NCBI GenBank assembly: GCA_028554795.2
Contig: CM068839.1
Coordinates: 45,009,117-45,073,116, forward strand
DNA: 64,000 nt
Origin: Sinohyriopsis cumingii
Lineage: Eukaryota; Mollusca; Bivalvia; Unionida; Unionidae
Reading direction: 5' to 3'
The notes under the pieces were generated by a model, which saw only the letters and a list, made by a program, of their open reading frames with translations, made no database searches and had not been told where the DNA came from. Both the position numbers and the translations under genes were made by a program. Position 1 is the first letter of the stretch, and each line of letters starts with the position of its first letter. Shown piece after piece: positions 49,195 through 61,034 of this stretch.

Positions 49195-52100
49195 CTAATC
49201 TCGTAAAGCTATTTAAGAACTGCTTTGTACCACTAAAAATTGTTGAATAAAAATGTGTACAATCTCGTTTCCCTGTATAATAATATTTCTGGACATCATA
49301 TTCTTTACAAACCAATTACCCTCGACTTCCTAGATCATAGTGTTATTTCTCAGATGCACCACTCATTGTTAAAAAGCAATATACTCGTTTACAATCATTG
49401 ATCATTGGTACGCAGAGTTAGACCACTCATATTAACAGACAACAAATCAAATATACACCCAGCTTTGTATATCAGAATTCATTTTCCTTATTAAGCAGAG
49501 CAAGAAAAAATAATTTTTTTTAAACCGCACAATAGTGATATAAATTAAGACTAAGTTATACGTCTCAGCAAAATTTTAATACATGTCACAGGCGGATTAC
49601 ATATCTATTCAGAACCAATATAAAGCACACTGAATTGAAGTAAAGGTGTACCTAAGTACATATCATCGTCCTTTCAGGACATCAGTTGCTGCACATCAAC
49701 ATCATTCCCTTCGGAGACGGCTCCACCATTAGATGGACGCGAAGCCTAATATATAAATAGCATTATTAAGAAGCATACTATATTTCAGTTCTTTGATGGA
49801 TAACTGGTTTTGAGAATAGAATGCAACCGACGCAGAACAATTAAAACACGCACAACATGCACGTTTGTTTTGATCATAACACCTTAAGGGAAAAGATAAA
49901 ATATTTAATAAAATATAACAGCTACAGCAACAAAATGGTACATACAAGAAACGTACCAAGATGATTAAAATGTAGACAATGTTTGAATATGGTAATAAAC
50001 GACACCACATAAGAAATAAAAAAGATAGCTTTGAAAACTACGAAGTTGATGCAAAGTACATTTTAAGAACAGCAGAAAAACAATGTAAAATATTACGTTC
50101 TACCCACGACATTTCGAACAAGAAAAAAGACTTTGAAGATCACATGTCGATATACTTAATTATACGTCATTTAAGCTAGTTGAGAATGACACAAAAGCCA
50201 AATATGCAATCAGCTATGTATTTATTCTGGACAAACGTTTTACAGTGATCAATTTTAACGCACCCATTTAAGTATTGGATGACAAAGAAATACTACGCAA
50301 CTAACTAAAACCAGACGATACGGCAAAAGCTTCGTCAATATCTGGATTAATTAAAATCCAGTATACCTTTAGCATGTCTACGATGTGCCAGCAGGTGTGA
50401 TTAGAGGCACAATATGCTGACGTGCTTTTTGTCTTCATCTTCAGTTGATAAGTCTTACAAAGTGCAGTAAGTGTATGTTTTACATACGACACTAAGCTTT
50501 TGTAATTTAATAATAGACTTTTGATTACAAATAGTTACTTCTGGTAACAAATACTGAATATTGTGATAATGCGTTAGTAAGATATTGTAATATTCGCTAG
50601 CGACTTTGATGCTCACTTTTTTCACTGACTTAATAGTCAATTGGGATGCTAAACACTGGTTCGTATTGTCCTCACACTGAGAGATATACCTTTTGTTTGT
50701 CAAGCCTATCTGAAGAGCAAAGATCACAACATCATGCATGATTCAGTTTGATAATAAAACAATTGCATTATCAAAGATGAAAATAACGGAGGCAAGTTTT
50801 AACAACTTGATGTAGGAAATCTTGTAGAGGAATGATTTTACAAAAACTGCAACAAACCAATAACAGCAAAGGAAACACAAGCTTTGCTTTCCAACAACCT
50901 AAAGGTTCAGAGTAAGAAAAAAAGTTTAATTCATAACCTCTCCAAGACAAAAGAAAGATTGATTCAGCTTTCTATTTATGTATATATACATGTATATAGT
51001 ACACCATGAAAGCGCTAGATATTAGAACACCAATGACCATGTCCTCACAATTATAAGATTATATAGTTCTTACCTGACCTCAGGTCACAATTAGGATTTT
51101 CTAAAAAAAATTACCTAATGGAAAATAACCTCTAGAATGATCCTGATGTTTGTCAAATCAAAACAATAACCAGGGTTATACTCAGAAAATTCCAAAACTT
51201 CGACCCAAATAAACATATTTACTTTTTTTATTAATACTGATCCTGATATATTTCCATACACAGAGAGAATAATTTAGCTATGCATTAATTATTTACACAA
51301 AGTAAAATAAAAGGTACATCATACAATGTTACATTACAATAGCTAACAAACACACAATTCTATTAAATATACATAACACTCCTCTTTGGAGGCTAGGTTT
51401 GGTTAAGATATTGTCACTGATGACAACAGATTCTGATCCCAAGTTTCTAGATGAGTTTTTCAGGGCTATGGATCAGCTGGACATTTTGTTATATTGTTCT
51501 GGTCAGTAAACAGTGACCATATTAATTTAATAAAATTTAATAATTTGAAAATGGCATTAATATCTGAGTTGTGTTATCATTATTTGAATACATACTTCTT
51601 CACCATAATGTAGGAAACTGCCAGTTTGTGTGTAAACTGCTCTCATTGTTTGTTTAAAACTATATCAATATTCTGCATCGCATGCATTTGATTACACCAT
51701 CTGGCTAAAAATCGGAGACTGTTTATCAAGGTTGTAGCTCGGAGAAATGCGCCCTCGAACCAACGGATATGGATTTGAGTTAAAATTTACGCTTCCTTAC
51801 GTATAGAAGGTCTAATGGGTTTACCTAGGGTTTAAAAGATATCTTCAACTAATCGTCAAGTCCAATCTCTCAGAACCAAGTTGGTTTTCAGGATTAAAAG
51901 ATGTAAAACATACTCGGCATATCATCTGATCCTCTATCAGTCAATCTATTTACGTATGAGGAATATAAAAACCTGTAAATAGGTTTAATACAATTTACAG
52001 CTAACCAAACAAAATCACTCGAAACAGCCAACGATGACTGGTGTATATCGTCAGAATATCTGGATGAGATTAATATTCTACTTTAAACAAATACACAATT

Positions 52101-54572
52101 CTTGATGACGTATTCATTCAGAATATGAGGGCTAATATGACAAAGATAACATTTTACTTTGAAATCGATATTTATGGCCTGCTAAAGATACAATCTAAAT
52201 ATTTTGTCCTCTTCTTGCCGGTTCGATGCTTCATGCGTTATATACTATTTATGGGCATGCTTGGGGTGAGGCCAGGAGGGACACCTATAGACCTTGTGAA
52301 CACTTATAAGTAGCGATAAATCTATAATCCATTATCGCAGTGAAATCAAGCTTTCTCGATGTTCTGATATGTAGTTGTATTGCTATATGTTATGTTACTG
52401 TTGAAGGTTAGACATACATAGTAATCATAGCTGTATTTCATTGTTATAATGCTGGTAATGCAACAAAAGCACAACTTAATTTTAGAAAGCAACAACCAAT
52501 CTAGGACATGAAATATGAATGTTTTTTTCCTGAGGTCTGGTCATATATTAATAAAATAATCTCTCTCAGATTTGTTTCTAGATAATAACCTGAAATGAAG
52601 CCAACATTTTAATCCTGCATGCAAGTGTTTGCGAATATATATATAAGTGCCATGTGCTATAAAAAGCAAACTATATCTAATGAGACGAAATTGTTATTAT
52701 TTTTCTATGCGTACATTTCGCTATTTTTTAGAGCAAATTGTAGAAACTGTTCGAAAATTTGTAAAAAGTTAATTTCAAATCAATCAATAATACATAAAAT
52801 ATGACATAAACGAAAATAAACCCCACAAATATTTATGTTTTTCAATTAAATCTTTTCTTAAAAGATAGACAATCACTTCCTTACATCATGAAGATGAATC
52901 TTATTGTTTTCATTCAGACAGTACGATTATCACCAAGGATCCTTTGGATAGTTAGCATGATAAGTAGTCAGATGTTAAAATGCCAATGGATCGTTGGTAT
53001 AATTAATTTGCTTTAATCGATCAAAATAATTGTATTTCATAAAGACTATCAAGTCCAATTAGTAGTCAATTCATAAACCACCACTTATTTTGGGATTATG
53101 GAAATTATAAGTTGAAGTGTTTGTTGAAGTAGAGGGGGATAAAAAATACATGATAGTTTCCAGGAATTTCCTCAAAGATTTGCATAATTAAATGCTATTG
53201 AGTGTATTTTAATGCAAACATGAAGACTAAGCATGTTATACTTTTTTCTGTATGTATCAAACAATATGTAATTATTTATTAGTATATTGTCCTCTGCACG
53301 GTTGTCAATATTTAGCCAATTAAAGACTTCCGAAATATGTCCTAGCATGCACTTAGCAATGTCCCAATGTTGTTCTCTTCGCACGAAGGCAAATTGATAA
53401 GCAGTTTACAAGGCATAGTGGCTTAAAATATAAATCATCCATATGTGGCAATGCATGAGGCATTACTAACATCCAGTCAGAGAGCCTTAAGCATGATTAA
53501 CAAACTAAACTGTCACATGACCAACAATGTCTATCTTCTGTCACCAACAAACCTGGGATATTAGGTGTATGGTATACTTCTACAACTGAATTACAATATC
53601 AACTTGTTCATTAGATGTACGTGTTTCATGGTGTCTGAGTGGGATTTTATTTGCTTTTGACTTATTTCATGCATTGTTATCTATATTTAATACTTGTACT
53701 GTTTGTTGGGTTTTATTCATGGTTATGTTATGTATGTTGAATTTGTATTGTATGATTGACCTTTGTCCATAATTGAGGGTAGGACTTGGACCTATTTGTC
53801 TAATGTCTTTTTATTACAAAACGAATATTACATATCTAAACCTTGTCTACGATTTTAGATTATATATAAAGATTAGTATCATTCGGGGGTAAACATGTTT
53901 ATGTGTCCTTTTGACCATGGAAGTTTCATGAAGAAATCTTGCTTAAGAATGTGATGGGAAAATTACCCTCATCCTTATTAATTTATTGTGTCTTATTCCA
54001 TATCTTAACAACATTGTTAGTGGAACCAATTTTAGTTCTATCCATTTGAGAAGATTTGATTTATTTATTTGGAGTATATATTGGAATTACAGAGTGTTAA
54101 TTGATTTAGGATTAAACCTCAATGTTGTAATTATTGTGAATTTATTCAAGGAGATTGTCAATTATATCATTGTGACAAATCTAGATAGTAAGCACATTAG
54201 AACATTCCATAATACAAGCTAATCAGAATATTTAATATAAGAATTCATTCGGAATACTACTATACTTTTAGATCTGTGATAAAACATTCAGGAGTATATG
54301 AAATGTAAATCACAATACTGTAATTTCTTTCTAAAATTTCACTTTCTATTTAAGGGAATTAAATTATTTCTTGGATTTTGCTAAACCTTGCTGGTCTTCG
54401 TTCGTTTCTCTTTCTTAGTTTAAGACCGTAGATTCGTGACGGCATGAATACTTGTAATGGCAATTTATATTTAAATTTTAATTCTTAAGTTGTTCTATGA
54501 CTTATAAACATCGCTTTTAGTAAATATAAGCAGAATAGATACTGACTTTGGAATATATTATATATACAGTAT
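49195..54572. other. AT-rich DNA with no clear feature
   Basis: About 5.4 kb of short frames. An open frame without ATG at 51,306-51,509 (+) is somewhat protein-like but unbounded. No repeat arrays or SINE heads seen. Confidence 0.45.
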
Positions 54573-54585
54573 TGGGTTTCAAGAG

Positions 54586-54945
54586 CTATGCACCTACCAT
54601 GGCCTGTGCATCACAAACACCTTCTTCAAGTGTAAGCCACAACACAAAGTGTCATGGAAACACCCCAGATCTCATCACTGGCACCAACTCGACTTGGTCA
54701 TCACCAGGCGCTCTGCCCTTAACAGCGTCATCTCCACCAGAACCTACCACAGTGCAGACTGTGACTCCGACCATGCCCTTGTGAGCAGCAGAGTGCGACT
54801 ACAGCCACACGCGCTACACCGCTCAAAACCAAAAGGACGTCCTCGCATAAACACTGCACAGATGTCAGTCCCTGCCAAGGTGGAGGAGTATGTGTCTGCC
54901 CTGAACAAGGCTCTCCAGGACCTGCCTGAGTATGACGCTACAAGC
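54586..54945 (+). pseudogene. LINE endonuclease C-terminus, one frameshift away from RT
   Basis: The frame is open from the first base of the element. It contains YHGLCITNTFF, WHQLDLVITRR and the catalytic end motif CDSDHALV (SDH codons 54,766-54,774), all typical of the apurinic-type endonuclease of non-LTR elements. After about 54,945 this frame reads nonsense, while the RT frame becomes sensible from about 54,935. One base lost or gained near ACAAGCCAAGTGG explains it. The N-terminal endonuclease is missing through 5' truncation, so this domain is dead. Confidence 0.8.
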
Positions 54946-57241
54946 CAAGTGGAACGCCATGAAGGGTGCCATCTACAGTACAGCTATGTCAACGTTTGGC
55001 AAGAAGGAACGACCCAGCCAGGACTGGTTCAATGCACACCTATCAAGGATGGAACCACAAATCGAGGAGAAACGAAAAGCCTTCATAGCTTACAAAAAAT
55101 GCCCTAATGAACGGACGCTTGCTGCTCTCAGAAGTGCCCGAAGTAACACCACACGCATTGCTAGACAGTGTGCGAACGAGTACTGGCAACAACTGTGTGA
55201 AGGAATCCAGCGCAGTGCCGAGTCCGGACACATCCAAGGCATGTACAGTGGCATCAAGAAGGCTCTAGGCCCTACAGTGAAAGTAGTCGCTCCCCTGAAA
55301 TCCCTGACGGGAGAGAAGATCACAGACCGTGGGCAACAGATGGCCAGATGGGTGGAGCACTACTCAGAACTATACTCCCGAGAAACGTCAGTCACTGATG
55401 CAGCCCTCAGCAGCATAAAGAATCTGCCCACCATGGAAGAGCTCGACAAAGTGCCAACCTTAGAGGAGCTCAGCAAAGCAATCGACTGCCTTCCAAACGA
55501 CAAAGCACCAGGTAGTGACAGCATCCCGCCCGAAGCTATCAAACGTGGAAAACCAGCATTGATTAAACCACTGCACGACCTACTTTGCCGCTGCTGGGAG
55601 GAAGGAGTAGTCCCCCAAGACATGCGTGATGCCACAATTGAGACCCTTTACAAAAACAAGGGCGACCGCAGTGACTGTAATAATTACAGAGGGATCTCGC
55701 TCTTGAGTATTGTTGGTAAAGTGTATGCCCGCATCATACTCAACAGGCTGCAGTTGCTGACAGACCGTGTGTACCCGGAATCACAGTGCGGCTTCAGAGC
55801 AGGCAGGTCGACGACAGACATGATCTTCTCCCTACGACAACTCCAAGAGAAGAGCAGAGAGCAAGGTCAACCACTCTACATGATGTTCATCGACCTCACC
55901 AAGGCCTTTGACTTCGTCAGCAGGAAGGGCCTTTTTGAACTTCTGAGTAAGATCGGTTGCCCCCCAAAACTCCTCAGCATGATAATCTCTTTCCATGCAG
56001 ATATGAAGGGAACAGTCCTGTATGATGGATCATCCTCAACTTCCTTCCCAATTAACAGTGGTGTGAAGCAGGGCTGTGTGCTGGCACCAACACTTTTTGG
56101 GATCTTCTTCTCCCTGCTCCTGTCCTACGCCTTCGACACGTCCACGGATGGCATATATCTACACACCAGGTCTGATGGGAGGCTGTTCAACCTGGCACGA
56201 CTGCGCTCAAAGACCAAAGTGAGAGCTGTGCTCATCAGGGAGATGCTTTTTGCAGATGACGCAGCTCTTGTGGCCCACACCGAGGAAGCCCTCCAGAGAC
56301 TGGGAGACCGTTTTGCTGTTGCCTGCACGCAGTTTGGTCTCACAATCAGCTTGGAAAAAACAAATGTCAGCGTGCAAGATACCACCATTGCCCCTTCAAT
56401 CAAAATCAGCGGTGTCACCCTGGAAGCAGTCAACAACTTTACCTACCTAGGGTCAACCATCAGCAACACTCTCTCGATTGATATGGAGCTGGACAGAAGG
56501 CTTGGAAAGGCAAACACCATCATGGCTCGATTAACAAAGAGGGTTTGGGAAAACAACGCGCTGACAGAGCACACCAAGGTCCGAGTCTACCAGGCCTGCG
56601 TTCTCAGCACCCTTCTATATGGAAGTGAGACGTGGAGTACCTACATGAGGCAAGAACGCCGGCTCAACTCCTTCCATATACGGTGCCTAAAACGCATCCT
56701 GAAAATCAGCTGGCAAGACCGTGTTCCACACAGCGAGATCCTGCAGCGTGCAAGTACCCCCAGCATGTACTCCCTGCTAATTAAACGCCGCCTTCGATGG
56801 CTGGGTCACGTCCGACGCATGGAGGATGGAAGGCTGCCAAAGGACATCTTATATGGACAGCTGGCTACTGGCATGAGAAGAGTCGGACGCCCCTCACTCC
56901 GTTTCAAAGATGTGTGCAAGAGGGACATGAAGGCATGCAACATTTCACCCGATGGCTGGGAAGAGCTGGCTGAGGACCGAGGCACCTGGAGACTGATGGT
57001 AAACAATGGCATATCAGTCGCTGATGCGAGGAGAGGCCAGTTGGCGGCAGAGAAACGTAAGAGAAAGAAGAACGCAACAACAACCACAGTAACGCAGACT
57101 TCCCAGTATGTCTGCACCAACTGCAGTAGGGACTGTCACTCACGTATAGGCCTGTACAGCCACAGCAGACGTTGCCAACAGAGACAGACAACACCCCAAG
57201 GGCGCTATTCGCATGGTCTTTCGAGACCAAGTCGCCAATGA
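54932..57241 (+). CDS. LINE reverse transcriptase (769 codons, intact frame)
   Basis: Reverse transcriptase of a non-LTR retrotransposon, which copies the element RNA at nicked chromosomal DNA. Coiled-coil-like linker to about residue 150 (RGQQMARWVEHYSELYSR), RT block 0/1 KAPGSDSIPPEAIK (about 190), CNNYRGISLLSIVGKVYARI (about 248), CGFRAGRST (about 285), motif A FIDLTKAFD (319-327), GVKQGCVLAP (377-386), catalytic FADDAAL (FADD 440-443), then thumb. A conserved C-terminal block follows (RRLRWLGHVRRMEDGRLPKD, about 619-638) and a zinc-finger-like C-x2-C-x12-H-x3-C (residues 728, 731, 744, 748). All RT catalytic residues are present and there is no internal stop. The ATG at 54,932 is not the original start; the frame was joined to the upstream endonuclease. 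Copy is truncated, so unlikely to move by itself. Confidence 0.92.
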   Translation: MTLQAKWNAMKGAIYSTAMSTFGKKERPSQDWFNAHLSRMEPQIEEKRKAFIAYKKCPNERTLAALRSARSNTTRIARQCANEYWQQLCEGIQRSAESGHIQGMYSGIKKALGPTVKVVAPLKSLTGEKITDRGQQMARWVEHYSELYSRETSVTDAALSSIKNLPTMEELDKVPTLEELSKAIDCLPNDKAPGSDSIPPEAIKRGKPALIKPLHDLLCRCWEEGVVPQDMRDATIETLYKNKGDRSDCNNYRGISLLSIVGKVYARIILNRLQLLTDRVYPESQCGFRAGRSTTDMIFSLRQLQEKSREQGQPLYMMFIDLTKAFDFVSRKGLFELLSKIGCPPKLLSMIISFHADMKGTVLYDGSSSTSFPINSGVKQGCVLAPTLFGIFFSLLLSYAFDTSTDGIYLHTRSDGRLFNLARLRSKTKVRAVLIREMLFADDAALVAHTEEALQRLGDRFAVACTQFGLTISLEKTNVSVQDTTIAPSIKISGVTLEAVNNFTYLGSTISNTLSIDMELDRRLGKANTIMARLTKRVWENNALTEHTKVRVYQACVLSTLLYGSETWSTYMRQERRLNSFHIRCLKRILKISWQDRVPHSEILQRASTPSMYSLLIKRRLRWLGHVRRMEDGRLPKDILYGQLATGMRRVGRPSLRFKDVCKRDMKACNISPDGWEELAEDRGTWRLMVNNGISVADARRGQLAAEKRKRKKNATTTTVTQTSQYVCTNCSRDCHSRIGLYSHSRRCQQRQTTPQGRYSHGLSRPSRQ

Positions 57242-57257
57242 TGATGGGTTTCAAGAG

Positions 57258-58190
57258 AATAAGAAGCAATTTGCAGAAAATGAAATGTATTTGTGATATT
57301 AATCAATAGTATGTGTGGCGAGAATGACACGAACCCGACTCGCGTTTATCCAGGTTTTGCAGAATAGTTCACTTAGCAGTAAACATTACAAGGAAATAAC
57401 GTTTTTATAAATCAGCTGATGTAAATATTTCTTCTGCGTGATTTAATTTCATTCCGTTCCTCCTGCTGATCTTACGTTATCTCCGAAAACATCAGTATAT
57501 TAGTTCACTGTATAGGTCATGAAAACTCAGCAGCTACCGATTTTACATATCGTTGCTTTACAAAATTAACATAACGTCTATTGATGAAGGGATGGGAATC
57601 ATTTTAGTATGACTACAATACAACTCATGGCAGCTTTGAAACTTGTATATTCAAAGAAAAACTCAATTTACATTTCAAACTAGATTAAATAATTGTTCTT
57701 ACACGACCTTCCTTTGATATGATCAACTTCTAAGATATGGAATAAGACACAATAAATCCTACTTGACAAAATAGATCATCACAGACACAATTTCCTTACA
57801 ACGATGAAAAGGTTTCATGGGCACATGTCTTCATGCCTTCTATATTAAGGACTGTTTAACTATAAGTAACAAAGACTGTTTTAAGAACACATTGCTTTAA
57901 TCTTGAAAGTATGCAAATGACGTTTGCATTTCCTTGTCTTTTATCACTTATGACTTTCACGATCAGTCTTAGCCAACACATGCTGTGTGATTTAAATTAA
58001 TTTTGCATCCACTATAATCCATTGTAGAAGCATATTCCTATGTTCTACACGTGTGAGAAATAACATTATATTATGTTTATTTTTGTCGTACAGAATTATA
58101 ACTTTCATTAGTAACAATACTAGCATGTCGTTCATAGATATGGATGGACGTGAAGAAAATTTTTTTTTCAGCCACTCGTTTTGGCAGTAT
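57258..58190. other. AT-rich DNA with no recognisable feature
   Basis: Nothing supported. Confidence 0.5.
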
Positions 58191-58459
<269 letters not shown>

Positions 58460-58838
58460 TTATCCAAACATAGTATTTTCCCTTAAGCATAAGCGATGAA
58501 ATATTGAGAAGGAGAGTGATGGAAAAAGCTGAATTACCATCTGGAATATGATATCGAACTTCACACGATGATACCTAACTTCTCACGATCAGAATACGTT
58601 TGAAAGTTTTGACTGATAAATTATGTCGCATTTACTTTTGTTATAATTTGCTCGATCAAGAAACAATTAATCTTATAATGTATATTTAGTCTTTTGAACA
58701 ATGTTAGAAGAATTAAAGAAAACAGTAACTCCTGGTGATTGTACTGATTTAAAAACAGGAATATATCTAAATAGGTTGTGTACACAAAATATTAGAAGAT
58801 TGATTTAGTCATAGTTCACTGTGTATTTCTTTGCTTTT
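58460..58838. other. AT-rich spacer
   Basis: Nothing supported. Confidence 0.5.
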
Positions 58839-58841
58839 TCG

Positions 58842-59055
58842 AGACCGCAGGTGGCTAGGTTTCCTAAGGCGTTCGCCTATGCAGACGGCTCACTAACTAA
58901 CCTTTTGCATGGGTTCGAGTTTCTGCTCTGCAAATCTGGATATGTTAGAAAGGTAGGTGGTTCTACCTGGGGTCTTTGTGTTTTTCTTCAACACAATGTA
59001 TTGGTCACCATGTGTGTATCATACACGGACTAATGGCGTCAAACCCACAAAACCA
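58842..59055 (+). mobile_element. tRNA-derived SINE, diverged
   Basis: Head GACCGCAGGTGGCTAGG then TTTCCTAAGGCG resembles a tRNA-Arg-type 5' half, with a B box GGGTTCGAGTTTC (from 58,911). The body keeps GTAGGTGGTTCTACC and TTGGTCACCATGTGT and the tail AATGGCGTCAAACCCAC, an altered version of the GGCGTTAAAC tail of the 26-28 kb SINEs. The (ACA)n end is nearly lost. Confidence 0.7.
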
Positions 59056-60045
59056 TGCCAGTCTTTCCTTATTTTATTTACTATATTACTTGTCTTAATG
59101 TGGATGAATCGCTGATACTTTATTATGTCGAGTTCACGCTTTTGTCCCTAATTATTTTTTCTATACGTGTATTTTTAATTCCAAGTTCACAAACGTTATG
59201 ATAAACGACTTGACTTTCAATCGAAAAGTGAAATATGTTGCTTAAGATTGTTCAAATAAGACTTTTCCCTCTCTGCGTACCGTTCTTCAAGCTTTGCTAA
59301 CGAATGCTTTTGCCTATTAAAATCCTTCAAAAAAGCTTCATTAGAATCTGGTATCAATCGTTAAATTCTAGGCACAGTCCATATACTGTTAAGTTACTCT
59401 TTGTATGTCAGGTAGCAATTTTAGTGAATTTTGAGATTGATACAAACAAAAAATACATTCCAGGATTTTATCTGAAAACAATAAGACACCTTCCCAAATT
59501 ACCGACATAAATATCATACGAAATTACATACTATTGAAAAAAGAGTTCAAGATAATATTTAAAAAAGTCAATGAAAGTACCAACATCAATTCTTCAAAAT
59601 GTTGAATTGCTGGATCACACTCATCATTGTAGAGAGGTAATCCAATTAAGTAGACGTGTCATCAGGTCCCGCAGTTCATTCCACTTCCACAAGTAAATTT
59701 AGAGAAACTCACCATGGTTATAATACTCAAGAGACAGACGTAAAATACAAAATAATGACATTTTGTCAACAAACGTCCTAAATTATATGGAGCGGTGTAT
59801 TCAAGGGACATCGAAGGGCATGGCTTAAATTCGATCAAAAAGGTTAGCAACACATTAGTCTACATTAGTTCAGTGGAACAAGTACACAAAGTTCGTATCA
59901 AAGCGTAAGCTTCTTTATTGAACGCTTCATTTAGAGAACATGAGATTTTTCTATGTTACAACACAACGATATGAATATGAATCATTGCAAATGAGAAGAA
60001 AATATGAAACGTTATAAATTGTCCGTTTTACAGGAAAATGCGACT
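59056..60045. other. AT-rich DNA with no recognisable feature
   Basis: Nothing supported. Confidence 0.5.
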
Positions 60046-60049
60046 TTGT

Positions 60050-60310
60050 AATCTCATTGAAAGATATTTCTTTTATGATTTTTGAAAACGATACTGGAGT
60101 AATTGGAATATAATGCCTCGCCCAAGCACTCAAAACAGTAGCTGATCCTAGTTAATTCGATGGTAGGGCTTGAAAAATTACCCTTTCGGTCACGAATCTA
60201 GAACGCTATCAACTGAGCCAACGCGGCTACAACCTCCATTAGTAGCCTTTTACGACATGTCGGAAGGCGCATCGACCCTCTCCATGTGAGTGAGTCCACA
60301 GGGGGCTAAA
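60050..60310 (-). mobile_element. tRNA-derived SINE, degraded B box
   Basis: On the minus strand: CCTTCCGACATGTCGTAAAA, GCCGCGTTGGCTCAGTTGAT with A box TGGCTCAGTTGATAGCG (plus 60,204-60,220), GATTCGTGACCGAAAGG, a ruined B box, and a body with TGCTTGGGCGAGGCATTATA. The last block resembles the widespread CTTGGGCAAGGCACTTTA theme of metazoan SINE bodies. Its 5' side touches a (TATG)n array. Confidence 0.65.
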
Positions 60311-60311
60311 T

Positions 60312-60470
60312 AGTATGTACGTATGTATGTATGTATGTATGTATGTATGTATGCATGTTTGTATATATGGGGCTTAATAGTATGTATGTATGTATGTATG
60401 TATGCATGTTTGTATGTATAAATGGATGCATAGATGGATGAATAGATGTAATGATGGATGGATGGATGTA
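60312..60470. repeat. (TATG)n and (GATG)n microsatellite cluster
   Basis: Two TATG arrays separated by a near-repeat of GGGGCTAAATAGTATG / GGGGCTTAATAGTATG, followed by GATG-type repeats. Confidence 0.93.
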
Positions 60471-60976
60471 GTACTTAGATTCATTAAGTTTCGAAATCTC
60501 CAGCCAAGCCTCAGAAAATATACATTTATTCGTCCTATTCGTCCGGCAAAAAATATTTAAGTAGACGCAAATGAGATGAATTTCATAAAGCTTAAAGCAT
60601 TAGCTGCCTTCGTTTGTATGATGCCTGCACGGAGGTTCGGTATTTTGTTACATACAAGATTTTTACAGTTTAAAACTGACAACGTCACCAAGAACCAAAT
60701 CAAATGTCTTTAGTAATTGTTCGCCGTGATAACGAAATATTTGTGAATGCGATTGACAGAGAAAGCCGTTTTCTGATTGACGTATCTGCAGGTCTTTGGT
60801 TAACAATTGTAATAGAGAGGCTTTTCATGTCGAGCTCAGATGGAAAACAAAACAACGGATTACTGACGAGCAGCTGTCAACGTGCGTGTTATTAAACCAC
60901 TTTTGATGAACGGTGAGAAAATCGAGACCTTTCAAGCCTTCCATACAGCGATACCATTGTACATGACATAAACCCA
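60471..60976. other. AT-rich DNA with no clear feature
   Basis: A 63-codon frame at 60,704-60,895 (+) has no recognisable motif. Confidence 0.45.
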
Positions 60977-61034
60977 CGTATGTATGTATGTATGTATGTA
61001 TGTATGTATGTATGTATGTATGTATGTATGTATG
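60977..61034. repeat. (TATG)n microsatellite
   Basis: About 58 bp of GTAT repeats. Confidence 0.97.

Larger units (their letters stand above)
54573..57257 (+). mobile_element. LINE insertion (RTE-like), 5' truncated, with perfect 13-bp target-site duplication
   Basis: TGGGTTTCAAGAG is present at 54,573-54,585 and 57,245-57,257, and the coding sequence fills the space exactly. The element proper is 54,586-57,244 (2,659 bp). It starts inside the endonuclease domain, as expected from incomplete reverse transcription. It ends at the stop codon with TGATGA and no further 3' untranslated sequence. GC content is clearly higher than the surroundings. Very short repeat-like 3' ends and no RNase H fit the RTE clade; this assignment is from general knowledge and not confirmed. 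Confidence 0.9.

Noticed and set aside
51306-51509. 68-codon plus-strand frame with protein-like end (DPKFLDEFFRAMDQLDILL)
   Set aside because: No ATG near the start, no clear splice borders, no domain; within the range of chance frames.
56806-57269. Minus-strand frames of 104 and 121 codons
   Set aside because: Shadows of the intact RT frame on the plus strand, which has all RT motifs.
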